Position numbers and translations under genes: made by a program
Assembly (NCBI RefSeq): GCF_031157525.1
Contig: NZ_JAVIXR010000001.1
Span: forward strand, 62,001-126,000
Direction of reading: 5' to 3'
Length of the DNA stretch: 64,000 nt
From: Marinobacter sediminicola
GTDB taxonomy: Bacteria > Pseudomonadota > Gammaproteobacteria > Pseudomonadales > Oleiphilaceae
Notes under the pieces: model-generated
The model's database searches: none
What the model was told of the DNA's origin: nothing
Seen by the model: the letters and a program-made list of their open reading frames with translations, nothing else
Shown: positions 47,596 through 56,678 of the stretch, piece after piece
Layout of the letters: every line of letters begins with the position of its first letter
How positions within the stretch are numbered: the first letter of the stretch is position 1

Positions 47596-48719
47596 TCCGG
47601 TACTTCACCTTTTAAACGTTGGTAAATGGCCTGGCGCTTTTTCCAGGTGTCGTGGCACAGATGTATATCTTCAAGGTAGGCTGGCAGTTCGTTCATAAGC
47701 AAGGCCTGAGGCCCGTCTACCAGGGCTTTCTCTGGTTTCGGGTGGAAGTCCACCAGCACCATATTGGCCCCTGCAATCACGCCTTGTGCCGTCGCGTGCA
47801 TTACGTCGAGGATGCCGTCCGGGGATTTTTCCCGGGTGCCCACAGAATGGGACGGGTCGACGCAAACCGGCATACGCGTCAGCCTTTTAACCGCAGGTAC
47901 GTGGGCAAAATCCACCATGTTGCGGTGCGGCTGGCCAGCTTCGGTTTTCATGCCGCGCAAACAGAATATAACGTTTGCGTTGCCTTCGCTGGCCAGATAT
48001 TCCGCCGCATTCAATGATTCATTCAGGGTGATGCCGAACCCACGCTTGAGCAGAACCGGATAGGTGCGCTGCCGGCCAATGGCTTTTAGCAATTCAAAGT
48101 TCTGTGTGTTCCGGGTGCCGACCTGAAGCATGACGCCCGTAGGCCGCCCAAGTTTTTCGAGGCAGGTATCAATCTCTTCTATGTGGCTTTCATGGGTGAT
48201 TTCCATGGCCACCACTTTAATGCCGTGTTTACCGGCTTTTTCAAATACCCAAGGCAGGCAGCCCTTGCCGTGCCCCTGGAACGAATAGGGGTTGGTGCGG
48301 GGCTTGTAGGCGCCCATACGGGTGCACACCTGGCCATTTTCCTCCAGGGCCTTCAGCATCATTTCAACATGCTCTGGTATATCGACAGCACAGAGCCCTG
48401 CAAAAATATTGAGGTTGGACTGGTTGAAATCGACACCGTTATAGCTAAAGCCTGTTTGCCGGTTGTCGTCCCGGTGGCGCCCAAGAATCCGGTAGTCATC
48501 GGAAATGCGGATGACGCGTTCAACAGCCGGCAGGGCTTCGATATCTTCTTTATCGAGCGGCTTGGTGTCGCCCAATAAGTATATTTCGGTCAGTCGTTGG
48601 CTAACGCCCTGAATCTCGTGTACCCGTACGGTCACGCCGGGCAGATGTTCCAGGTAGTGCATTGTCTGCCGATAGGCGTCGCTATCCAGAGGCGTGTTGG
48701 GGTGAAGTATGGCTAGCAT
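47592..48719 (-). CDS. DAHP synthase-like protein, type I-beta with regulatory N-domain
   Basis: A 375-aa protein. Residues 1-90 resemble the ferredoxin-like regulatory domain of Thermotoga-type I-beta DAHP synthases; the TIM barrel carries TRMGAYKPRTNPYSFQG (residues 133-149), the metal-ligand region FAGLCAVD (Cys110), LLKRGFGITLNE and DPSHSVGTR. Known members join phosphoenolpyruvate and erythrose-4-phosphate in the first shikimate step, but here GPC is GLC and CERG is CLRG, so substrate use is less certain. It is the second-last gene of a minus-strand set with transaldolase, which makes erythrose-4-phosphate. Confidence 0.75.
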   Translation of the reverse strand: MLAILHPNTPLDSDAYRQTMHYLEHLPGVTVRVHEIQGVSQRLTEIYLLGDTKPLDKEDIEALPAVERVIRISDDYRILGRHRDDNRQTGFSYNGVDFNQSNLNIFAGLCAVDIPEHVEMMLKALEENGQVCTRMGAYKPRTNPYSFQGHGKGCLPWVFEKAGKHGIKVVAMEITHESHIEEIDTCLEKLGRPTGVMLQVGTRNTQNFELLKAIGRQRTYPVLLKRGFGITLNESLNAAEYLASEGNANVIFCLRGMKTEAGQPHRNMVDFAHVPAVKRLTRMPVCVDPSHSVGTREKSPDGILDVMHATAQGVIAGANMVLVDFHPKPEKALVDGPQALLMNELPAYLEDIHLCHDTWKKRQAIYQRLKGEVPE

Positions 48720-48743
48720 GCTGTCTCCTGAGTGGTCTACAAG

Positions 48744-49193
48744 CTAAGAACGTACGCTCTCAGCCCTATGCCGCGCCTGCATGAATTCCCGGTGGTTAAG
48801 ATGCAGCAAATCAGCAATACGGCGAATAAGGTGTTCTTCGTATTTGTCGATGCGATCATCAGCAAGAGCAACATGCCAGATGTTCTCCAGCAGTGACTGT
48901 TTGGCATCCTGATCCAGCGCCTCGTTAATCTGCCCGGTAAACTCATAGAGGGACGTGGCATCCTCTGCCTGACTCAGGGCGGATTGCAGAATATCTTCCG
49001 CTTCTTTCCGGGTTAGATCATGCGCTTTTATGGCGCAATCGATAATCGCCTGGAGTTCTCGCTCATCCTGTTCGTTATCGACCTGTGATAGCTGAACCAT
49101 TAACGCAGTTGCAGCAATCGCGAGCTGATGCTCATCGGGTTTACGATGCTCCGTTTCCGGTGCACTAAACAGCTTTTTAAGGCTTTCGATCAT
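48744..49193 (-). CDS. TerB-like (DjlA-N) helical protein
   Basis: A 149-aa protein of mainly helical, acidic sequence with the TerB fold pattern LAIAATALMVQLSQVDNEQDERE and LENIWHVALADDRIDKYEEHLIRRIADLL. TerB-like domains appear in tellurite-resistance proteins and DjlA co-chaperones and may bind metals with acidic residues, but a lone domain has no assigned role. The true start is ATG 49193; an upstream open frame to 49454 is a shadow of the transaldolase gene. Lies 24 bases before the DAHP-synthase-like gene. Confidence 0.75.
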   Translation of the reverse strand: MIESLKKLFSAPETEHRKPDEHQLAIAATALMVQLSQVDNEQDERELQAIIDCAIKAHDLTRKEAEDILQSALSQAEDATSLYEFTGQINEALDQDAKQSLLENIWHVALADDRIDKYEEHLIRRIADLLHLNHREFMQARHRAESVRS

Positions 49194-49245
49194 AGTCTGA
49201 CCCGGGTATTTGGGTATGTTGGATTGCGTTGAAACGGCATTGGGT

Positions 49246-50214
49246 TCAGGCTGCTTTAGAGGCCAGCTGGCGAACCCGGTTTTCCAATTCAATCTGGTCA
49301 ATGGTAAAGCGACGAATGCCGTCGGCCAGTTTTTCAGTGGCCATGGCATCTTCGTTAGACTCCCAACGGAAGCGCTTTTCATCCAGAACCCCGAAACCAT
49401 CGGTGGAAGAGGCGCCGGCGGCTGAAAGCTTGCGCTCCAGGCTGCCATTGTCATCTTTTAGCTCCTGGAGTAACGCGGGGCTGATGGTGAGCCGGTCGCA
49501 GCCAGCGAGCATTTCGATCTCACCGATATTGCGGAAACTGGCGCCCATAACCACGGTGCTGTAACCATTTGCTTTGTAGTAATTATAGATCCGTGCGACA
49601 GAGAGTACGCCGGGGTCTTCGGCAGCGGGGAAGTGATCACGGCCACTGTTGGCAAGGTGCCAGTCCAGGATGCGGCCCACAAACGGTGAAATCAGGAAGG
49701 CTCCGGCCTGTGCACAGGCAGCCGCCTGAACAAATGAGAACAGCAAAGTAAGGTTGCAGCGAATACCTTCCTGCTCAAGTATCTCCGCGGCGCGGATGCC
49801 TTCCCAGGTGGCTGCTATCTTGATTAGAACCCGGCTTGTATCTACGCCTTGCTGATCATAAAGCTCGATCAGGCGACGGGCCCGCTTGAGCGTAGCCTCG
49901 GTATCAAATGACAAGCGTGCATCCACTTCTGTAGATACCACGCCCGGTATCAAACTGAGGATTTCCTGACCTGCCAGAACGGCGAGCATATCCGTAGCCA
50001 GAGTTAGCTGCTCAGCATCGGAGCCACCCTGTTTGCGGGCCATGGCTACGGCTCGCTCAAGCATCGGCCGATAAGCATCAGACGCTGCTGCCTTCAGCAA
50101 CAACGAGGGGTTTGTGGTGGCATCCTCGGGGCGCCATTGGGCGATTGCGTCGATATCGCCAGTATCTGCCACTACCGTGGTCATGGTTTTCAGTTGGTCA
50201 AGCTTGTTGGTCAT
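49246..50214 (-). CDS. tal: Transaldolase
   Basis: A 322-aa transaldolase of the TalB class. The Schiff-base Lys132 lies in [12 protein letters not shown] and Asp17 in VADTGD, both at E. coli TalB positions. It moves dihydroxyacetone units between sugar phosphates in the non-oxidative pentose phosphate pathway. ATG 50214 was chosen over a TTG at 50256; the ribosome site is weak. First gene after dusA on this strand, with a 52-base gap to the TerB-like gene. Confidence 0.95.
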   Translation of the reverse strand: MTNKLDQLKTMTTVVADTGDIDAIAQWRPEDATTNPSLLLKAAASDAYRPMLERAVAMARKQGGSDAEQLTLATDMLAVLAGQEILSLIPGVVSTEVDARLSFDTEATLKRARRLIELYDQQGVDTSRVLIKIAATWEGIRAAEILEQEGIRCNLTLLFSFVQAAACAQAGAFLISPFVGRILDWHLANSGRDHFPAAEDPGVLSVARIYNYYKANGYSTVVMGASFRNIGEIEMLAGCDRLTISPALLQELKDDNGSLERKLSAAGASSTDGFGVLDEKRFRWESNEDAMATEKLADGIRRFTIDQIELENRVRQLASKAA

Positions 50215-50332
50215 TCGTAACGTCGTCCCGATTGATTTTGTTATCAGCACATCCAAATCCCGGATGCGGGTAATGCTTCTACAATAACGGGCTGTACAGA
50301 CAGGAACAAGACAGCAAAAGGTAAGGTTGCGG

Positions 50333-51358
50333 TTACGATTCAGGAACCTTACCCAGCGCCGTCTGAATTACCTCCAGGCCTGCACCCGGTTTGTGAGCGT
50401 TTTCGCTGATATAGCGACGGAACTGGCGGCCGCCAGGCATGCCATGGAACAGCCCCAGAAAATGCCGGGACATATGGCCAAGGAATACGCCGCGCTCCAG
50501 TTCGCTCTGAATAAACGGGTACATAGCTCTAAGTACATCGTGGCGCGTCGTAGCAGGGGGCTTGGTGCCAAAGAACTCCGAGTCCACGCCCGCCAGAATC
50601 CAGGGGTTGTGGTAAGCCTCCCGGCCGAGCATTACGCCATCGGTATGTTTCAGGTGTTCATTACATTCTTCAAAGGTTTTTATGCCGCCGTTGATGATGA
50701 TCTCAAGGTGCGGGTACTTTTGCTTCAGCCGGTAAGCCCAATCGTATTTCAGCGGCGGCACGTCCCGGTTTTCCTTTGGGCTGAGCCCTTCAAGAATCGC
50801 GATGCGTGCATGAACAATAAACGTGCGACAGCCGGCGGCCGCCACTTTCTCCACAAACTCACAAAGGTCTTCCCAGGATTCCCGGCCATTAATACCAATG
50901 CGATGCTTTACCGTAACCGGAAGGCGGGTAGCTTCAATCATCGCCCGAACGGCCTCTGCCACCTTATCTGGATGCCCCATCAGGCAGGCGCCAATCATAT
51001 TGTTCTGAACCCGGTCGCTGGGGCAGCCAACGTTCAGATTTACTTCGCTGAAGCCAAACTGCTCAGCAAGCCGCGCACAATGCGCCAGCTCCCCCGCATC
51101 GCTGCCGCCAAGTTGGAGTGCCAGAGGGTATTCCGCAGGGTCGTGGCGCAAAAACCGTTCAGTATCCCCATGAATCAACGCGCCTGTGGTGACCATCTCG
51201 GTGTAAAGCAGAGTGTGCTGGCTTAGCAGGCGAGCGAGGTACCGGTAGTGCGGCGTGGTCCAATCCATCATTGGCGCAACACAAAAGCGGCGGGATGGCT
51301 CTGGCCCGAGGTTTTCAGGAGTTCCTGAGGTGTTTTCTGAAGGGATGTTATGGATCAT
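50333..51358 (-). CDS. dusA: tRNA-dihydrouridine(20/20a) synthase DusA
   Basis: A 341-aa flavoenzyme reducing U20 and U20a in the tRNA D-loop. [17 protein letters not shown] at the start, catalytic Cys112 in [17 protein letters not shown] and INGGIKT are family marks. The first ~20 residues are variable. A 118-base gap separates it from transaldolase; its promoter must lie in the 313-base gap shared with the cytochrome gene. Confidence 0.95.
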   Translation of the reverse strand: MIHNIPSENTSGTPENLGPEPSRRFCVAPMMDWTTPHYRYLARLLSQHTLLYTEMVTTGALIHGDTERFLRHDPAEYPLALQLGGSDAGELAHCARLAEQFGFSEVNLNVGCPSDRVQNNMIGACLMGHPDKVAEAVRAMIEATRLPVTVKHRIGINGRESWEDLCEFVEKVAAAGCRTFIVHARIAILEGLSPKENRDVPPLKYDWAYRLKQKYPHLEIIINGGIKTFEECNEHLKHTDGVMLGREAYHNPWILAGVDSEFFGTKPPATTRHDVLRAMYPFIQSELERGVFLGHMSRHFLGLFHGMPGGRQFRRYISENAHKPGAGLEVIQTALGKVPES

Positions 51359-51671
51359 TATTTACTCAACGCTGCCCGTTTCTGGCCGCAACTCGAAGGT
51401 CGGCTTCCAGGCTGAAGGGTTCAATCGGAGGGACCACTTAAAGAGGGCAATTCTATCAGGAAACCGGCTTGGATGGTTTGTTGGGGGCAACCAGTGTTAC
51501 ACCTGGGTTAAATGGTTGTGTTGGCTAAGCAGGATGGCGTCAAAGGTCGGCTGAGGAAACCCGGGAGAAGTCCATCATATAAAACCATCGCACGGATCTG
51601 CTGAACTGACTATTCTAATATTGCAGACGCAAATCCCCATAAGCCCCGAATGGCGTGAAAGGAAACTCAGA
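51359..51671. other. Gene-free divergent gap between dusA and the cytochrome gene
   Basis: This 313-base stretch holds no supported gene. A decamer, AAGGTCGGCT, occurs twice (51396-51405 and 51543-51552), which may be chance. A TATTCT-like -10 at 51611 could serve the cytochrome gene, but I see no matching -35. No FNR/ANR palindrome (TTGAT-N4-ATCAA) was found although one might be expected for a cytochrome. Confidence 0.5.
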
Positions 51672-53978
51672 TTGAATTTAAAAGGATTTATTGCACTAGT
51701 TGCCTTCGGGATGATGCTTTCAAGCTCGGCTTTTGCCGTGACAGCCGCTTCGCCCGGTGCGCCGAAGCAGTCTATGGGTTATGCGCAGGAAGGTGTTTGT
51801 GCAGAGTGCCATCAGGGGCAAGCCAAAGCCTGGTCACATTCTGATCATGCCTGGGCTATGAAGCCAGCGGGTGAAGGCGCTGTTTTGGGCGACTTTGAAA
51901 ATACTGCCTTTAATGATGGAGCCTCCCAGGCAGAGTTTTTTCGCCGGGGTAAAGACTACTGGGTAAAGATTGAAGGAGAGGAGGGTACAGAAGCAGAGTT
52001 CCGCATTGCCTACACCTTTGGCTTTTATCCCTTGCAACAATATCTGGTTGAGCTCTCCCGAGGCAGGCTTCAAGCGCTGACAATAGCTTGGGACAGTCGC
52101 CCCGTTGAGGAAGGCGGGCAGCGTTGGTTTTCGCTGTATCCGGGAATGAGTTTCGAACCAGGTGATTCTCTGCACTGGACCGGCCGCAACCAGAACTGGA
52201 ATGCCATGTGCGCCGACTGCCATTCCACGTACCTCACCATGAATTACGATGCCAAAGCGGACAGCTTTGCCACAACCTGGCAGGAGCAGAATGTTGGTTG
52301 TCAGGGCTGCCACGGCCCGGGTGAAAAGCATGTGGATTGGGCAAGAGAACAGAGGCAAGATCAGGTAGAAAAGGCCGGCCCTGCTGAAGGCATGGGCCTG
52401 TTGGTTGATTTTGGCGGGATGGCCCCCGGCAAGGTTGTCGAAACCTGTGCCTATTGCCACAGCCGCCGCCAGAGCATTCAGGACGGGCAGCACGCACACG
52501 AGGGCTATTTGGACAAAGCCTTGCCAGCGGTGCTGATGCCAGACATGTACCATGCTGATGGCCAAATTCAGGGCGAGGTGTATGTTTACGGCTCGTTTAC
52601 GCAGAGCAAAATGGCGAAAGCGGGCGTTACCTGCCTGGATTGCCACGACCCACACACCACAAACCTGAAAATTGAGGGCAACGGTTTGTGTCTGCAATGC
52701 CACAATCCGGCTCCGCCCGAGCGATTTCCTACCCTTAAAGCATCGAATTACAACGTTGCGGAGCATCACAAGCACCCGGAAAACTCTGAGGGCGCGCAGT
52801 GTGTGAATTGCCACATGACCGACGAAACCTACATGGTGGTCGATCCACGGCGTGATCACAGTTTCCGTATACCCAGGCCGGATTTGACGGTCACTGCTGG
52901 TAGCCCGAACGCCTGCAACAGTTGCCACGAAGACAAATCTGCCCAGTGGGCAGTGGGCATTCTGAAAAAGTGGTATCCGGATAGTGAGAAGCCAGAGCAC
53001 TTTGCAGACACTCTTCAGGCTTTCCGTGCCGGCGAAATGGATGCCATGAACCGGTTGGGGCTTCTGATCAGGAAGACCAGTGAGCCCGCGATAGTGCGAG
53101 CAACCGCAGCAGAACACCTGAGCACCATCGGTGGTGATTCAAGATTCTTTCTGCGTTCCGGGCTGTTTGATAAGGAGCCACTTGTGCGCGCCTATTCTGC
53201 AGGAGCCTTTGCTCAGATACCGGTTGGCGATAACTTGAAAGTACTGGTGTCGCTGCTTGGTGCTGACCAGCCCAAGGCGGTTCAGGATCAGGCACTTTCA
53301 GCACTGGCTGGCGCAGATTTGAGCGGGTTGTCTGAGGCAGAGCGAAAGCGCTTTGATGAATTGGATTCGGATTATCAAAAGCGTCTCGAAAGCCTGTCTG
53401 CACTTTCCGGGTCCCGCTTTAATTGGGCAAATTATTTGCGGCGTTCCGGGAAAACAGACGAGGCGATCGCGCAGTATCAGAAATCACTTGAGCTGGATGC
53501 GACCTTCTCACCTGCCCGTGTGGCTCTGGCCACGCTGGCCAGTCAGGTTGGCAAGCAGGCGCTGGCAATGGAAACATTGCGCGCCGGGAGCCAGTCTGAA
53601 CAAATACCTGACACCGACCGAGGGTACCTGGCCTACCTGTTATCGTTGGTTTTGGTGGAGGAAGGCCAGGACGCGGAGGCACTTCGCAGCTTTGAGTTGG
53701 CGTTAAAGCTTAACCCCGAGAACCCACGGGTTGCCTACAACTACGGGTTGATTCTGGTTCGCCAACAACAGTGGGCGCAGGCTGAGCGCGTGCTTGGGGC
53801 AGGCTTGCAGGCCCACCCCTCGGATTACAATGTGCTCAACGCCCTGGTGCATTTGCACCTGCAGAAGGGAGAGCTAAAGCAGTCTCTCGGGTTCGCCAGG
53901 AAAATGTTGGAGCTGTACCCGGATGACTCATACAGCCGCAATGTGGTGCAAAGGTTGGAACATGCTACTTCCAGGTAA
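51672..53978 (+). CDS. Exported octaheme cytochrome c with HEAT-like and TPR regions
   Basis: A 768-aa protein with a signal peptide (MNLKGFIALVAFGMMLSSS, cleavage after AFA) and eight CXXCH heme sites in the order CAECH, CADCH, CQGCH, CAYCH, CLDCH, CLQCH, CVNCH, CNSCH within the first ~430 residues. A HEAT-like stretch (about 470-560) and three or four TPRs (about 580-765) follow. The start is TTG 51672 with AAGGA eight bases before; a TTG at 51621 would extend the signal peptide needlessly. The heme pattern resembles cytochrome c554/multiheme families, but the partner and electron route are unknown. Maturation would need the ccm genes of this window. Confidence 0.9.
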   Translation: MNLKGFIALVAFGMMLSSSAFAVTAASPGAPKQSMGYAQEGVCAECHQGQAKAWSHSDHAWAMKPAGEGAVLGDFENTAFNDGASQAEFFRRGKDYWVKIEGEEGTEAEFRIAYTFGFYPLQQYLVELSRGRLQALTIAWDSRPVEEGGQRWFSLYPGMSFEPGDSLHWTGRNQNWNAMCADCHSTYLTMNYDAKADSFATTWQEQNVGCQGCHGPGEKHVDWAREQRQDQVEKAGPAEGMGLLVDFGGMAPGKVVETCAYCHSRRQSIQDGQHAHEGYLDKALPAVLMPDMYHADGQIQGEVYVYGSFTQSKMAKAGVTCLDCHDPHTTNLKIEGNGLCLQCHNPAPPERFPTLKASNYNVAEHHKHPENSEGAQCVNCHMTDETYMVVDPRRDHSFRIPRPDLTVTAGSPNACNSCHEDKSAQWAVGILKKWYPDSEKPEHFADTLQAFRAGEMDAMNRLGLLIRKTSEPAIVRATAAEHLSTIGGDSRFFLRSGLFDKEPLVRAYSAGAFAQIPVGDNLKVLVSLLGADQPKAVQDQALSALAGADLSGLSEAERKRFDELDSDYQKRLESLSALSGSRFNWANYLRRSGKTDEAIAQYQKSLELDATFSPARVALATLASQVGKQALAMETLRAGSQSEQIPDTDRGYLAYLLSLVLVEEGQDAEALRSFELALKLNPENPRVAYNYGLILVRQQQWAQAERVLGAGLQAHPSDYNVLNALVHLHLQKGELKQSLGFARKMLELYPDDSYSRNVVQRLEHATSR

Positions 53979-54183
53979 GGTGCAAGTCACCCCGCAGAAA
54001 CAGCAACGCATCTCTGGTCGTTTGCTCCGGTAGTTCCTCCATGGGGATATGCCCTGCGGTGGGGTAGACAATCAGCCTCGCCTTCGGGATATCTGCCATC
54101 CACTTGTCTGCAAGCTCCAGGGGAACCCGGGCTTCGATCATTTTCAGGGTTATAACGTACTGAGGCTTTGCGCCCGGGCACGA
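53965..54183 (-). pseudogene. C-terminal remnant of an alpha/beta hydrolase
   Basis: A minus-strand frame open from just after a TGA (54184-54186) to a TAG (53965-53967) reads, from an internal ATG at 54141, MIEARVPLELADKW, then ADIPKARLIVYPTAGHIPMEELPE. This is the end of an alpha/beta hydrolase, including the catalytic-His motif GHIPMEE. The nucleophile and acid parts are missing and the kinase gene begins at 54222, so only about 58-73 codons survive. Its tail overlaps the cytochrome stop by 14 bases. A competing frame (53987-54187) was rejected as non-homologous. Confidence 0.7.
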
Positions 54184-54221
54184 TCACACAGTGAGTTTTT
54201 GAGAACTCGTCTATCCAGGCG

Positions 54222-56660
54222 TCACTCTGACAACAGATTACAGAGTTCGGACACTTTCATACGCAGTTCCAACCGATCGACGGGTTTGGATAGATACGCG
54301 TTAAAGCGCTCTGAGTCGCATTCTTCTGGCCGTGGGTTGCTGTTTTGTGTGCCTGAGAGCAGAGCTACTGGCACGCTTGGCCATTGGGAGCGTGCAGAGT
54401 GGAGCACATCTGCGCCAGAAGCACCCGGTAGGCGGTAGTCAGTAATAATGACTGAGGGGATGTCGCTAGGGCTGGCGGCGGCTTCTATAAATGCTTCTGC
54501 CGTTGTGAAGAGCGTCACCTCAAACCCCATGTCAGAGAACTCCTCGTTTAGTAATTCCCTGACCGCTTGAGAGTCTTCCACAATCCAGGCCAGTTGGCCC
54601 TGTGCGTCAAATTTAGGCAATAGATCCTTTACGGCTGCAAGAGATGACACTGCTAACTGCTCATCGCCAGCGATATAGGGGATGGTGCAGGTGGCTGTAG
54701 TTCCTTTTCCAGGCTCGCTTTCCAGCTCAAGAGTGCCGCCCAGTTTCTCTGTGAGCTCAAAGCATATGGCCAAGCCAAGGCCAGCCCCGGGGTTGCTCTC
54801 CGAGCTTTGGTAAAAAGGGGTGTAGATCTTTTTGAGATCGTCGGCTGGTATACCCCGGCCGGTGTCGCTTACTCGAAAGATCAGCATCTGTTCCTGGCCT
54901 GAAGTGTCCGCGACAGCAACCGATAGTGAAAAGTTGCCGTCGCTGGTGTATTTCGCTGCATTATCCAGGAGGTTCAGCAAAATACGCTGCAATTGCTTGC
55001 TACTGCAGCGAACCACTGTTGGGAGGTCAGTTTCAATTTTAAGCTGAAAGCGGTTATTTTGTTTGCTGGCGATTATGTGGGAGTGATTAACCAGGTTGTC
55101 GATAAAGGCGATCAGGTAAATGTCTTGCAGCTCGTTGTCGTCTACCGTGATGTCATGGGCATAATCGACCAAGCCGTCGATCAGGTCTTTCATATACAGC
55201 CCGCGGTCCTGGATGACCTGAGTCGCCTTTTCGGCACTGACAGCCCCACCCGCCTGGAGCTGGGCATAACCCAGAATGGCGGTTAACGGAGATCTTAAAT
55301 CGTGGGTGACTTGGCCCAGGAAATTCACCTTTGCCGTGCTGGCCTTTTTGGCAGTTTCAAGAGCGGTGTTTAACTCTTCTGTACGGCTTGCGACTGCTTG
55401 TTCCAAGGTGCGCAGGTACTCAGACTCTTGTGCTTTTAGCGTTTTCTCAGCGGTGCTCAGTCGGCTTTTTTGCTGCCAATTGAATGTCAGTATTAAAGCA
55501 ACTGCGACCATAATTTCGATAGAAATTCGTGTAAATGTAGAGACAGTGGTGTAGTCAAAGTTGAAGATGTACTTTAGCAGCGCGAGCGTGGTGGTGGTCC
55601 AATAGATGGACAGCAGTAGCAAAAGCAATAGCTTTGCTGGCTCTGAACGAGAGGTGCGCAAAACAGGCGTTACCAGGAACAACCAGGCCCCAAGGTACGC
55701 AATCATAATCACAGTGACCAGTTGCCTGATAGCGACACCATCGAGCACAAAAGTGAGGCTGGCGATGATGGGCATTGATACGGCCGTTAAGATGAGAAAC
55801 ACCCGCCACAAGCGATGCTTGTTGAAGCCCAGCAGGAACACTGAAGTGGCCAGGAATAATTGTGATGTGAATGCCGCTGCTGAAACTCTCAGGTTTATCG
55901 AATAGCTTTCGAGAAAAGTCAGCAAGTAATTGCTGAAAAAACCGTCTTTTTCAGCTTCCACAATAAATCCGGATAACAGCCATAAACCGGTCAATAAAAA
56001 ACCAGCGTTGAACTGGAGTATCAGAACCACCAGTAGAGTGAGAATGCCTGCAAACAGTGCGGCTTGGAATATCCAGTTTTGATTGATGCTCTGTGAATAA
56101 GAGACAGGATCCCAGCTTTTTACGCTGACAAAGGGAAGGCTGTCACTATAAATCTTAATAAACAGTTGTTGGGTTTCGCCTGCGTTGAGGTGCACCGGAA
56201 TTATAGTTTTACCATTGTTTACAGCGCGATCCTGTAAAGAAACAGTAAGCCCTGTGGTTTTCTGCCAGAGGATTTTTTGAGTGTTTGGGTCGAGAAAATA
56301 AGCGTCTACCCGGTTCATTCTCCATGGCTCTAATACCAGCCAGCGTATGAGTGAATTCTCATTACTGTTATGTACCGAGGCCTTTAGCCAGATTGTGCTG
56401 TGTTGACGAGGTGCGTCTAGGTTGTCTTCGTCGGGACGAACCCAATCGGTGTGCATCAGAGCGCTGCTGAGGCTTTGAACGTTACTGAGCCTGGGAATTG
56501 CCAGCATCGCACCTATAAGTTCTTGGCTATTCGCTGTGCTTGCCAGGTCTATAACCGGGCTTTGGTTGGGCGTAGTGTTTGCCAGTGCAGCGGATGAAAG
56601 AACTATAAATAGCGAGGCGATAATTGTAGTAAGAGCGCTTATCCGGTGGTTATAGTTCAA
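54222..56660 (-). CDS. Hybrid sensor histidine kinase, 7TM-DISM type
   Basis: An 812-aa kinase. Signal peptide (about residues 1-27), periplasmic DISMED2-type sensor (about 40-190), seven membrane helices (about 196-395), coiled coil (400-440), HisKA with His453 in VTHDLRSPLT, ATPase domain with N567 (LLDNAAK) and DTGRGIP (599-605), and a C-terminal receiver with Asp741 (IITDYRLPG) and Lys792. DISM sensors are thought to bind carbohydrates or small ligands. Start is TTG 56660 with AGGGAAG seven bases before. It follows the AraC-type regulator gene by 18 bases, so the two form a phosphorelay pair. Confidence 0.93.
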   Translation of the reverse strand: MNYNHRISALTTIIASLFIVLSSAALANTTPNQSPVIDLASTANSQELIGAMLAIPRLSNVQSLSSALMHTDWVRPDEDNLDAPRQHSTIWLKASVHNSNENSLIRWLVLEPWRMNRVDAYFLDPNTQKILWQKTTGLTVSLQDRAVNNGKTIIPVHLNAGETQQLFIKIYSDSLPFVSVKSWDPVSYSQSINQNWIFQAALFAGILTLLVVLILQFNAGFLLTGLWLLSGFIVEAEKDGFFSNYLLTFLESYSINLRVSAAAFTSQLFLATSVFLLGFNKHRLWRVFLILTAVSMPIIASLTFVLDGVAIRQLVTVIMIAYLGAWLFLVTPVLRTSRSEPAKLLLLLLLSIYWTTTTLALLKYIFNFDYTTVSTFTRISIEIMVAVALILTFNWQQKSRLSTAEKTLKAQESEYLRTLEQAVASRTEELNTALETAKKASTAKVNFLGQVTHDLRSPLTAILGYAQLQAGGAVSAEKATQVIQDRGLYMKDLIDGLVDYAHDITVDDNELQDIYLIAFIDNLVNHSHIIASKQNNRFQLKIETDLPTVVRCSSKQLQRILLNLLDNAAKYTSDGNFSLSVAVADTSGQEQMLIFRVSDTGRGIPADDLKKIYTPFYQSSESNPGAGLGLAICFELTEKLGGTLELESEPGKGTTATCTIPYIAGDEQLAVSSLAAVKDLLPKFDAQGQLAWIVEDSQAVRELLNEEFSDMGFEVTLFTTAEAFIEAAASPSDIPSVIITDYRLPGASGADVLHSARSQWPSVPVALLSGTQNSNPRPEECDSERFNAYLSKPVDRLELRMKVSELCNLLSE

Positions 56661-56678
56661 AAAATATCTTCCCTGAAG

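Noticed and set aside
51396..51552. Decamer AAGGTCGGCT present twice in the dusA-cytochrome gap.
   Set aside because: Long irregular spacing and no dyad; could be chance.
53987..54187. Minus frame of 66 codons in the cytochrome-kinase gap.
   Set aside because: A neighbouring frame in the same stretch shows a genuine alpha/beta hydrolase end, so this frame is its shadow.
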